DNA of 64,000 nucleotides from Candidatus Peregrinibacteria bacterium (lineage in GTDB: Bacteria; Patescibacteriota; Gracilibacteria; UBA1369; UBA12473), in NCBI GenBank assembly GCA_018659585.1, contig JABJMC010000028.1, positions 36,539 to 100,538 on the forward strand, given 5' to 3'. The notes under the pieces were generated by a model. The model ran no database searches and was not told where the DNA came from. It was given only the letters and a program-made list of their open reading frames with translations. Both the position numbers and the translations under genes were made by a program. Of the stretch, positions 50,942-59,235 are shown piece by piece. Position 1 is the stretch's first letter. Every line of letters starts with the position of its first letter.

Positions 50942-51391
50942 ATGCAAATCGTCCTTACAAAAGATGTCCCGAATTTAGGAAAAAAAGGTGAAGTTAAGAA
51001 TGTAAAAAATGGATATTTCCGAAATTTCCTTGCTCCTCGAGCCAAAGCTGTTCGCGTTACACCTAAATTAATGCAACAAATTTTAGAGCAACAAAAACAA
51101 CGTGAAAAACGTCGTGAAGACATGCTAGCCAAAGCCGAAGAACTAGCAGAACGCCTCCAAGGCATGACTATCACTTTTTCACAAAAAGCTACTCCTAAAG
51201 GAAAGCTTTACGCAGCTATTAACGAAAAAAGCATTCAAGCTGAGTTAGAAAAACACTTAGAATTTGATTTAGATGCTCATATGGTTCAATTAGATGGACC
51301 AATCAAAGAGATTGGTGAATTCGAAGTAACTATTAAACTCACCGAGGCGGTTTCAGCTCCGGTTAAAGTCGTTGTTCAAAAGGCCGAATAA
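50942..51391 (+). CDS. rplI: 50S ribosomal protein L9
   Basis: MQIVLTKDVPNLGKKGEVKNVKNGYFRNFLAPRAKAVRVT. Confidence 0.96.
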   Translation: MQIVLTKDVPNLGKKGEVKNVKNGYFRNFLAPRAKAVRVTPKLMQQILEQQKQREKRREDMLAKAEELAERLQGMTITFSQKATPKGKLYAAINEKSIQAELEKHLEFDLDAHMVQLDGPIKEIGEFEVTIKLTEAVSAPVKVVVQKAE

Positions 51392-51394
51392 AAT

Positions 51395-51769
51395 ATGCGC
51401 ATTTTAGCTCTTGACCATGGTGGACGCTATATTGGCGTAGCAATCTCCGATCCAGAGAAAACCATTGCGTTTCCCCGGGAAGTTTTTGAGTATAAAAATG
51501 AAAATGAAATAATTGAGTATTTGAAAAAAATCATTTCCCAGGAAAAAATAGGAGAAATTGTTGTTGGTTGGCCTTTGAGTATGGGAGGTAACGAAACCGA
51601 ACAAACTCGCAAAACAAACACTTTTATAGAACTTCTAGAAGCCAATTTAAGCTTATCTATCAAAAAAATGGATGAACGCTGGACCACTGCTCAAGCTAAG
51701 CGATCTGATGGTGATCATTCCGTAGCCGCACAAATCATTCTGCAAACTTATCTAGATATGATAAAGTAA
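51395..51769 (+). CDS. ruvX: Putative pre-16S rRNA nuclease / Holliday junction resolvase YqgF
   Basis: MRILALDHGGRYIGVAISDPEKTIAFP...IGEIVVGWPLSMGGNETEQT...MDERWTTAQA. Confidence 0.93.
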   Translation: MRILALDHGGRYIGVAISDPEKTIAFPREVFEYKNENEIIEYLKKIISQEKIGEIVVGWPLSMGGNETEQTRKTNTFIELLEANLSLSIKKMDERWTTAQAKRSDGDHSVAAQIILQTYLDMIK

Positions 51770-51773
51770 CCCC

Positions 51774-54413
51774 ATGAAACCCTCTCAAAGAGTTGTTCTT
51801 TCGATCAAAGTACCCAAAGAAATCGAGCCCGGACCAGGCCCGATTGCCGCTGAACAAATATTTTCGGCTATTCATGGGATTCAAGACAAAATACCCTGGT
51901 ACAAAAGACTTTTTGGATGCAAAGGTGAAAAAGTAAGTTTTGAAATAATTCACTACAAAAAACATATTAGGTTTTTGGTAACTTGTTCTCCTAAATATAA
52001 AAACCTAATTGAAGGTCAAATTTACGCGCATTATCCAAATGTCGAAATTTTTCAGGAAGAAGACTACATTACCCAGGAGGCAAATATTGAAATGCACTCC
52101 CCAAAAAACTCCAACAAAAAAACCGACAAACAAGATGTCACTACTAAACAACATGCAACTACTCTTCGCGGAAAAAAGAATTTTAAGAAAATGACAGTAA
52201 CGCGGCCTTTAGTAGCGGTTGAGCTTACCCAAAGTGACCCTGTTATGTTCCCAATTAAACGCTATCCTCAGTTTGAAGATCGCATGACTCGTTTAGCCGC
52301 TGATCCAATTGCGGGTGTTACTTCTAGTTTAAGTAAACTAAATCATCCCAATGATGAAGCTTGGATTCAAATTGTAGTTAGCCCTCTAGCCGATCGTTGG
52401 CGCATTAAATACACTGAATTACTCCGAATTATGGAGCGAGGAATTTTTGGAAGTATTGAAAAACTCCAAAACATGTACTTGAACGTAGCTGGAACCAGAA
52501 GAATATGGCCACGGGTAATATTTTGTCCTCTTTATTTAATGTTGTGGATACGCCGCAAAACTTCTGGATTTAAAGGAGGAAAAGCTTCTTCTGCGAGCGA
52601 TGATAATTACAGCCCTAGCGACGATTTAGAAGAAATGATGTCCAAAACTCATGATCGTGAAACAGCAACCCAAGCCTGCACTGACAAGGTTAGTAAATTA
52701 ATGTACGAAACCAATATTAGAATCGGTTATTTACCAGCTAATGGCGACATTGAATCTGCCAAAGTTAAAATAAAAGAAATCGCCGGATCTTTTAAGCAAT
52801 TCAACCAACCACTTTTAAATGAATTTTTAACAAAAAAAATCCAAACTGATTCCTACTTAATTGATATTTTTAAAAATCGAACACTTCTTCGAGATAGCAT
52901 GGTCTTAAATGTCGAAGAATTAGCTACCATTTATCATGCTCCAACAGTCGTGGTTCAAACTCCAAATATTGATTGGGTTAAATCTAGAAAACTAGAAGCT
53001 CCAACCGATCTCCCGGATCAACAATCAGAACCGCCCGAAAATTTAACCTTACTTGGAAAAACCAATTACCGAGGAATGCACCAAATCTTTGGAATTAAAT
53101 GTGATCCAGACCGAAGACGACACATGTATATCATTGGAAAAACCGGTATGGGTAAAACCACCTTGCTCGAAAACATGATCTTTTCGGATATTCAATCTGG
53201 AAAAGGGATTGGAGTAGTAGACCCGCACGGTGATTTAGCTGAAAAAATTCTTGATTTCATACCACCTAGTCGTACAAATGACGTAATTATTTTTGATCCC
53301 GCCGATCGGGAACACCCAGTTTCATTTAATATGTTAGAAAGCCCAGATCCAGCTTTTAACACGATAATTTGTTCAGGACTAGTTGGGATTTTTAAGAAAA
53401 TTTACGCTGAAAGTTGGGGGCCAAGATTAGAGCATATTTTACGTAATACAATCCTGTCGCTACTTAGTTATCCGGACACTACCATGCTTGGAATCACGCG
53501 AATCCTTCAAGACGAATCTTTTCGAAGAAGGGTAATAAAGAAAATTGAAGATCCAGTGGTTCGAGGGTTTTGGGATGGAGAATTCAATAAAATGAGTGAC
53601 AAGTTTAAAAGCGAAGCAATTTCACCAATTCTTAATAAAGTGGGACAATTTTTATCTAGCCCTATTATTCGAAATATTGTCGGTCAACCCAAGAGTTCCA
53701 TTGACCTAAGATTTGCCATGGATAAGGGTAAAATCGTGATTGTTAACCTATCCAAAGGTAAAATAGGGGAGGATAACTCTTCATTGCTAGGCGCCATGAT
53801 GATTACTAAATTTCAGCTCGATGCCATGAGTCGCGCTGATCAACCAGAAGATGAACGAAAAGATTTCTATTTATACGTGGATGAATTCCAAAACTTTGCT
53901 ACTGAATCTTTTGCCACAATCCTTTCTGAGGCTCGTAAATATCGTTTAAATTTAACCATGGCTAATCAGTATATCGCCCAAATGCCAGAAGAAGTCCGCG
54001 ATGCCGTGTTTGGTAATGTTGGATCACTAATGTCCTTTCAAGTTGGTTTTGATGATGCGGAATATCTATCGCAGCAATTTGCCGAAGTTGCCACACCAAA
54101 CGATCTAGTAAGCCTTAACAAATATACGATTTACAATCGTTTACTTATTGATGGAATGCCGAGTCGGCCTTTTTCCGCAGACACCCTTCCGCCTCCTGAT
54201 GCCGCTCTAGATATAGAACCTGGCCGTCGCGAAAAAATCATTAAACTTTCTCGCGAACGCTATTCCAAACCTCGTGAATTAGTAGAAGACAAAATTCAAC
54301 GCTGGAGTAGAAATACCGACTCAAAAGAACTTAAAGAGGGGGATAAGAAATCCTTAAAACAGCCGGATAAAAAGCCTAAATCAATCGATAAGCCAAAGCC
54401 GAAAAAGAAATAA
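51774..54413 (+). CDS. Type IV secretion/conjugation-type ATPase (TraG/VirD4/DUF87-like), second paralog
   Basis: MYIIGKTGMGKTTLLENMIFSDIQSGKGIGVVDPHGDLAEKIL...FYLYVDEFQNFATESFATILSEARKYRLNLTMANQYIAQM. Confidence 0.86.
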   Translation: MKPSQRVVLSIKVPKEIEPGPGPIAAEQIFSAIHGIQDKIPWYKRLFGCKGEKVSFEIIHYKKHIRFLVTCSPKYKNLIEGQIYAHYPNVEIFQEEDYITQEANIEMHSPKNSNKKTDKQDVTTKQHATTLRGKKNFKKMTVTRPLVAVELTQSDPVMFPIKRYPQFEDRMTRLAADPIAGVTSSLSKLNHPNDEAWIQIVVSPLADRWRIKYTELLRIMERGIFGSIEKLQNMYLNVAGTRRIWPRVIFCPLYLMLWIRRKTSGFKGGKASSASDDNYSPSDDLEEMMSKTHDRETATQACTDKVSKLMYETNIRIGYLPANGDIESAKVKIKEIAGSFKQFNQPLLNEFLTKKIQTDSYLIDIFKNRTLLRDSMVLNVEELATIYHAPTVVVQTPNIDWVKSRKLEAPTDLPDQQSEPPENLTLLGKTNYRGMHQIFGIKCDPDRRRHMYIIGKTGMGKTTLLENMIFSDIQSGKGIGVVDPHGDLAEKILDFIPPSRTNDVIIFDPADREHPVSFNMLESPDPAFNTIICSGLVGIFKKIYAESWGPRLEHILRNTILSLLSYPDTTMLGITRILQDESFRRRVIKKIEDPVVRGFWDGEFNKMSDKFKSEAISPILNKVGQFLSSPIIRNIVGQPKSSIDLRFAMDKGKIVIVNLSKGKIGEDNSSLLGAMMITKFQLDAMSRADQPEDERKDFYLYVDEFQNFATESFATILSEARKYRLNLTMANQYIAQMPEEVRDAVFGNVGSLMSFQVGFDDAEYLSQQFAEVATPNDLVSLNKYTIYNRLLIDGMPSRPFSADTLPPPDAALDIEPGRREKIIKLSRERYSKPRELVEDKIQRWSRNTDSKELKEGDKKSLKQPDKKPKSIDKPKPKKK

Positions 54414-54419
54414 ATAAAA

Positions 54420-54505
54420 AAAACTTCACGAAAATTGATTGAGCTCACTACAAACTTTTGAACGCTTGGGTCTTGTGGGCCCCAAATGTGAAAAAGTGAA
54501 GTTTT
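54420..54505. other. Structured intergenic element with 10-bp terminal stem (possible small RNA or terminator)
   Basis: AAAACTTCAC (54420-54429) pairs with GTGAAGTTTT (54496-54505); on the minus strand the stem runs into TTTTTTTT. Confidence 0.45.
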
Positions 54506-54542
54506 GCGAAATTTATTTTCGTGAAAACATTGTGGGGGAGTC

Positions 54543-54568
54543 CGCGAGGGGGACACATTCCCCTCGCG
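54543..54568. terminator. Strong GC-rich hairpin just after the pgk stop
   Basis: CGCGAGGGG-GACACATT-CCCCTCGCG, 9-bp perfect stem. Confidence 0.55.
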
Positions 54569-54570
54569 CA

Positions 54571-55761
54571 TTACTCCATCACCACTTCAATCCCTGGGAG
54601 TACTTTGCCTTCCAGAAATTCGAGCATCGCGCCACCGCCAGTCGACACGTGATCAAAATCAATAAAATCATGGCCAAATTGCTTGATGGCATCAATCGTA
54701 TCGCCACCACCTAAAATTGTGGTTGCTTTAGTTCGAGCCACCGCCTTAGCAATCTCACGCGTACCACGCGCAAAAGGTGTTTTTTCGTACAAGCCCAAAG
54801 GGCCATTCCAAACTACAATTTCAGCCTTTTCAATCGCCGCAATATAACGATCCAGAGTTCGCGCCCCAATATCCAAAATTTTCATATCTCCGGCCACATC
54901 CTCCACTGGCAAAACTAAAGTTTGGGCCGTATCACTAATCTCCGAAGCCACGGTCACGTCAGATGGTAAATAGAATTTTTCATCATATTTGTCCGCCTCT
55001 AACATAATTTCCTGAGCCACCTCCAATTTATCATCCTGACACAAAGAATCACCAATGTCGTAACCTGAAGCTTTCAAAAAAGTATTAGCCAAACCACCAC
55101 CAACCAAAAATATATCTGCCTTCTCGATAAAACTCTTCAAAATCCCAATTTTTGTATCAATTTTCGCACCACCTACAATTAAAACTAAAGGGCTTTCTAA
55201 ACCTTCAAGTAGGGGAGTTAGAACCTCTATTTCACGCTGAAGTAAAAACCCAGCGTGCGAAGGCAAATATTGCGCCACCCCGTGTGTCGAAGCATGCGCT
55301 CGATGTGCCGTCCCAAAAGCGTCATTTACAAAAACTTCGCCCAGCTCTGCCAATTGCTTGGCAAATTTAAGATCATTTTTCTTTTCCTCATGATAAAAGC
55401 GCGTATTTTCTAGCATCATAATCTCACCATTCTTCAAAGCTTTTGCAGCTTTAACAACCTCTGCTCCTACACACTCATCTACTTTTTTAACAGGTTTACC
55501 AAGCAGCTTAGAAAACTCCTTAGCCACCTTATCCATTTTTAGTTTTGGATCTGGCTTGTCAGGGTCGGGCCGCCCTAAGTGAGACTTTAAAATCACTCGC
55601 GCACCCTCGTCTAACAAATGTTGAATCGTGGGCACAGCCGCCTCTAATCTAGTTGCATCAACCACTTTCCCTTTTGCATCTAAGGGTACATTAAAATCCA
55701 CCCGCACCAAAACGCGCTTTCCTTTTACGTCCGCATGGTGAAGTGTTTTAAGCTGTTTCAT
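54571..55761 (-). CDS. pgk: Phosphoglycerate kinase
   Basis: GKRVLVRVDFNVPLDAKGKVVDATRLEAAVPTIQHLLDEGARVILKSHLGRPD...GGGDTIDAIKQFG...VSTGGGAMLEFLEG. Confidence 0.97.
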   Translation of the reverse strand: MKQLKTLHHADVKGKRVLVRVDFNVPLDAKGKVVDATRLEAAVPTIQHLLDEGARVILKSHLGRPDPDKPDPKLKMDKVAKEFSKLLGKPVKKVDECVGAEVVKAAKALKNGEIMMLENTRFYHEEKKNDLKFAKQLAELGEVFVNDAFGTAHRAHASTHGVAQYLPSHAGFLLQREIEVLTPLLEGLESPLVLIVGGAKIDTKIGILKSFIEKADIFLVGGGLANTFLKASGYDIGDSLCQDDKLEVAQEIMLEADKYDEKFYLPSDVTVASEISDTAQTLVLPVEDVAGDMKILDIGARTLDRYIAAIEKAEIVVWNGPLGLYEKTPFARGTREIAKAVARTKATTILGGGDTIDAIKQFGHDFIDFDHVSTGGGAMLEFLEGKVLPGIEVVME

Positions 55762-55773
55762 GGGCCAATTATA
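55762..55773 (-). promoter_or_regulatory. TATAAT six nt upstream of pgk ATG (leaderless promoter)
   Basis: Minus strand TGATATAAT-TGGCCC-ATG, extended -10. Confidence 0.55.
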
Positions 55774-55784
55774 TCACAGCTTTT

Positions 55785-56738
55785 TTAGACCGCAGCCAAA
55801 TTATTATTACTTATTATTGTTCCTCTAAAACTATTACCCTGCGCTATTTGCGATAATTGAGGAATGCTAGTAATCACAGAAACACGACCCGCCTGACTTA
55901 ATGCGAACCTGCCAGCCGCAATTATTTTTGGATTCATATTGCCATCACCCCCTCTATTTTCTTGCGCTCTCTGAAAAGCTTCCCTCGAAGACATACTATC
56001 TACCAACCTTGCTTGATCCGTTCCAAATCCTTCGTAAAAACCATCTTCCCTTGTTGCTATCAAGAGCACTTGCGCTCCAATTCCTTCTCCAATCTTTTCA
56101 CCAGCTTCATCCTTATCAGAAACACATTCACTCTCTACATCATAAATCTGTCCACCACCTCCATAATACGAAGGAATCCCACCACCTCCGCCACAGATAA
56201 CCACATCATTTTGTTCATATGGCTCATGAATTTCATCTATTCCAACAATTGCCTGTATTTTTGGAGAGGGGACTACTTGTTTAAAAAATCCTCTTCTTTT
56301 AGGGTGCTCAACACATGAAACCCCAGCTCTATCAAACATTGCTCGACCTCTAACCCAAGGCCCCACACCTTTAACTGGACGGTTAAACGAAGGATCATTT
56401 AAATCAATTAAACTTCTAGTATAGTGAATCAAGGACTCTCGATCTCCCATATGCTTTCCTAAGGCTTTCAAAATTTCTCGACCAATCATATCTTGAGTGT
56501 CCCACACTATCCTAGCAGGAGACCTCTCCATAAACATTCTCTTATATTCCGCCTTTAAATGCCCAAATTGAGGACCATTTCCATGCACAATCGCCAATAA
56601 ACAATCGTGATACAACTCAGCCAAAGCTTGGACAGCCTCACCTATAGCTTCCTTTGAACAAATTTGGTCGTCGCGCTCAACAGCATTACCTCCAAGCGCA
56701 ACTAAAACTCGATCCGATTTTAATAAAGCACTAGACAT
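55785..56738 (-). CDS. arcC: Carbamate kinase-like amino acid kinase
   Basis: VLVALGGNAVERDD...AIVHGNGPQFGHL...FFKQVVPSPKIQAIVG...VICGGGGGIPSYY...DKDEAGEKIGEGIGAQVLLIAT. Confidence 0.87.
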   Translation of the reverse strand: MSSALLKSDRVLVALGGNAVERDDQICSKEAIGEAVQALAELYHDCLLAIVHGNGPQFGHLKAEYKRMFMERSPARIVWDTQDMIGREILKALGKHMGDRESLIHYTRSLIDLNDPSFNRPVKGVGPWVRGRAMFDRAGVSCVEHPKRRGFFKQVVPSPKIQAIVGIDEIHEPYEQNDVVICGGGGGIPSYYGGGGQIYDVESECVSDKDEAGEKIGEGIGAQVLLIATREDGFYEGFGTDQARLVDSMSSREAFQRAQENRGGDGNMNPKIIAAGRFALSQAGRVSVITSIPQLSQIAQGNSFRGTIISNNNLAAV

Positions 56739-56796
56739 TTATTTCAATTTAAAACAAGGCCGCCACTCTATCACCTAAGATAAATTTTGCAACTAT

Positions 56797-57192
56797 TTAA
56801 ATTTGACATTCCGCCATCCAAACTGCGATTTCCGCCGCATCTTTACCACGGCTAATTCGAGCTTCAGCTAATTTAATTGAATTCACCATCAAAACCTCGA
56901 ATGCGATAGGGATATCGTTTTCGAGCATCACTTCCCGAATTCCATCCACGCACGCTCGACACACCATTTCATAATGATCAGTTTCGCCCTTGATTACGCA
57001 TCCCAAAGTTATCAAAGCATCATACTCCCCAGTCTTTGCCATGCGCTGAGCAATCAATGGAATTTCAAAGGCACCTGGAACTCTTTCAATCTCATAATTA
57101 ATTCCTTTTTCATTCAAAACAGCCTCTGCCTCAAGCAACATTTTTTCAGTGATCTCGTAGTTAAATTTTGAAACAATTACGCCGATTTTCAT
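56797..57192 (-). CDS. ribH: 6,7-dimethyl-8-ribityllumazine synthase
   Basis: IGVIVSKFNYEITEKMLLEA...RVPGAFEIPLIAQRMAKTGEYDALITLGCVIKGETDHYEMV. Confidence 0.95.
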   Translation of the reverse strand: MKIGVIVSKFNYEITEKMLLEAEAVLNEKGINYEIERVPGAFEIPLIAQRMAKTGEYDALITLGCVIKGETDHYEMVCRACVDGIREVMLENDIPIAFEVLMVNSIKLAEARISRGKDAAEIAVWMAECQI

Positions 57193-57194
57193 AA

Positions 57195-57770
57195 TTAAGA
57201 TTTTAATTTTTCCAAATAACGTGCCAACATATCTACCTCTAAATTAACCTGCGCACCATCCTTTAAATCACTCAAATTAGTATTTTCAAGAGTGTGTGGA
57301 ATTAAAGCTACTTCAAACGCATCATCCTTAATCACGCTTATTGTTAAACTTACGCCATTAATTGCAATCGACCCTTTACGAGCTATATATTTAAGTAGTG
57401 ATAGGGGAGGGGTTATCTCAATTCGTCGACCATCTGAATCGTCAGTTACGTTCAAAACCGTACCAATCCCATCAACATGCCCCTGTACAAAATGACCACC
57501 TAAACGATCTCCAACTCGCAAAGCTTGCTCTAAATTCACCAAAAACCCAACTTCTATCTCGCCCAAAGTTGTCACTCCTAAAGTTTCTGGCATCACATCA
57601 GCTTCAAATCCTCCTTTTGTTAACTCAACCACGGTCAAACAAACTCCATTAACAGCCACACTTTCACCAATTTCCGGCTCAAACGGAGCCATAATCGTAA
57701 ACCTTTTTCCATCATCTGTTTCCACAATCTCAGAAACACGAGAAAACGCTTGTATAAGTCCTGTAAACAT
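57195..57770 (-). CDS. ribE: Riboflavin synthase alpha subunit (ORF extends to 57803)
   Basis: MFTGLIQAFSRVSEI...GESVAVNGVCLTV...GGHFVQGHVDGIGTV...GSIAINGVSLTI. Confidence 0.95.
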   Translation of the reverse strand: MFTGLIQAFSRVSEIVETDDGKRFTIMAPFEPEIGESVAVNGVCLTVVELTKGGFEADVMPETLGVTTLGEIEVGFLVNLEQALRVGDRLGGHFVQGHVDGIGTVLNVTDDSDGRRIEITPPLSLLKYIARKGSIAINGVSLTISVIKDDAFEVALIPHTLENTNLSDLKDGAQVNLEVDMLARYLEKLKS

Positions 57771-57862
57771 AGTGCTGGAATGATAGCTTAAGTTCTTCGT
57801 CAAATACAGTTCATTTTTTATTCATTTTTTGTTTACATTTTCGTAATCTCTTTTTGCTAGCC

Positions 57863-57880
57863 TAAGGATATCTATCCTTA
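57863..57880 (+). promoter_or_regulatory. Perfect 8-bp inverted repeat upstream of ssb (candidate operator)
   Basis: TAAGGATA-TC-TATCCTTA, 12 nt before ssb ATG. Confidence 0.5.
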
Positions 57881-57892
57881 ACACACTTACTT

Positions 57893-58282
57893 ATGCGCAG
57901 TGTGAATAAAGTCATCTTAATGGGGAACTTAGGCGGCCCTCCCGAGATGCGATCCACCAAGACGGGTAAAACTGTCACCAACTTCTCGTTAGCCACCAAT
58001 AATGAATGGCAAAATCAAGAAGGCGAGCAGCAAAAAACCACAGATTTTCATAAAGTCATTGCCTGGCAGGGACTTGGTGAAATTTGTGGCAAACACCTTA
58101 AAAAGGGGAGTCCAGTTTATATTGAAGGGCGCCTTCATAACCGCAGTTACGAAGATAAAGAAAAAAATCGCCGTTACGTAACAGAAGTAACCGCAGATAA
58201 GGTTAATTTTATTCAAACTAAAAGCACCAAAGATGGTGAAAAAGTTGGTCTAAAAGAAGCTGGTGAACCAGTTGCGGCTTAA
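57893..58282 (+). CDS. ssb: Single-stranded DNA-binding protein
   Basis: MRSVNKVILMGNLGGPPEMRSTKTGKTVTNFSLATNNEW...FHKVIAWQGLGEICGKHLKKGSPVYIEGRLHNRSYEDKEKNRRYVTEVTADKVNFI. Confidence 0.95.
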   Translation: MRSVNKVILMGNLGGPPEMRSTKTGKTVTNFSLATNNEWQNQEGEQQKTTDFHKVIAWQGLGEICGKHLKKGSPVYIEGRLHNRSYEDKEKNRRYVTEVTADKVNFIQTKSTKDGEKVGLKEAGEPVAA

Positions 58283-58296
58283 TAGCGAATCTGTAG

Positions 58297-58308
58297 TATA
58301 CTAATGCC
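58297..58308 (+). promoter_or_regulatory. TATACT six nt upstream of ATG (leaderless promoter)
   Basis: TATACT-AATGCC-ATG. Confidence 0.5.
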
Positions 58309-59235
58309 ATGCAACTCAGTGTCATTATTCCAACCTACAATCGCGTCAAAATTTTAGAAAAGACTCTCAATTTCCTTGAGGAGCAAAGCCTATCTCTCAA
58401 GGATTTTGAGGTAATCGTAATTAACGATGGCAGTGAAGATTACACCAAAGAGTGGCTCGAATCTTATCAAAAAAAACTAAATTTAGTAGTTCTTAATCAA
58501 AAAAATGCCGGACAGGGGAATGCTCGCAACAATGGCCTTAAAAAAGCACAAGGAAAAATTATTCTTTTCTTAGGAGATGACATGCTTCCTTCCAACAAGG
58601 ATTTCTTAAAAACTCACTTAAAAATCCACAAAAAACATCCCGAGCAAAGAATTGCTGTTTTGGGTAAAATAGATTGGCCCCCAGACTTAAGGCTAAACGA
58701 TTATATGAAATGGATGACTAATGGCTCCTCGATTTTTGGGAAATTTGGTGGACACCAGTTTGCTTACGAAAAACTAGATCGTGGCAAAAAGCCTGACTTT
58801 AACTTTTTCTACACCTCTAACCTATCTTTAAAAAAGAAAATTTTAGGAAAAGAACCCTTTGATTTAGATTTTAGTAAATATGGTTGGGAAGATATTGAAC
58901 TTGGTTATCGCCTTCAAAAACAAAAAGGAATGAAAATGATCTACGCTCCAGAGGCCATCACTTATCATGAACATCCCATGGATTCATCTGGTCTAAAAAA
59001 TCGAATGATTGCCATTGGAAAATCCGCTCACATTATTGATAAAAAATATCCAGAACTCAAGAAACTACCTAGCTTTTGGAAAAAATGTGCCTTTTATTTA
59101 CTTTCAAATCCCGTAAGCTTAGCCCTGATTTGGATAATAAACCTGTTAACTGCCAAACATTTACAAGCCCTTTATTATTACGCTTTATCTAAAAAATACT
59201 TCCTAAAAGGAGTAAATCAGGGTATAATATATTAA
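58309..59235 (+). CDS. Glycosyltransferase family 2
   Basis: LSVIIPTYNRVKILEKTLNFLEEQSLSLKDFEVIVINDGSEDYT...NAGQGNARNNGLKKAQGKIILFLGDDMLP. Confidence 0.93.
   Translation: MQLSVIIPTYNRVKILEKTLNFLEEQSLSLKDFEVIVINDGSEDYTKEWLESYQKKLNLVVLNQKNAGQGNARNNGLKKAQGKIILFLGDDMLPSNKDFLKTHLKIHKKHPEQRIAVLGKIDWPPDLRLNDYMKWMTNGSSIFGKFGGHQFAYEKLDRGKKPDFNFFYTSNLSLKKKILGKEPFDLDFSKYGWEDIELGYRLQKQKGMKMIYAPEAITYHEHPMDSSGLKNRMIAIGKSAHIIDKKYPELKKLPSFWKKCAFYLLSNPVSLALIWIINLLTAKHLQALYYYALSKKYFLKGVNQGIIY
59223..59234 (+). promoter_or_regulatory. TATAAT six nt upstream of ATG (leaderless promoter)
   Basis: TATAAT-ATATTA-ATG(59235). Confidence 0.55.

Noticed and set aside
54296-54714. ORFs of 91 aa on both strands at the ATPase/pgk junction
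   Set aside because: They overlap the ends of two confident genes and structured intergenic DNA; no protein-like features.
55901-56318. Overlapping + strand ORFs of 99 and 118 aa
   Set aside because: Antisense of the carbamate kinase gene; low-complexity His/Leu-rich translations typical of shadow frames.
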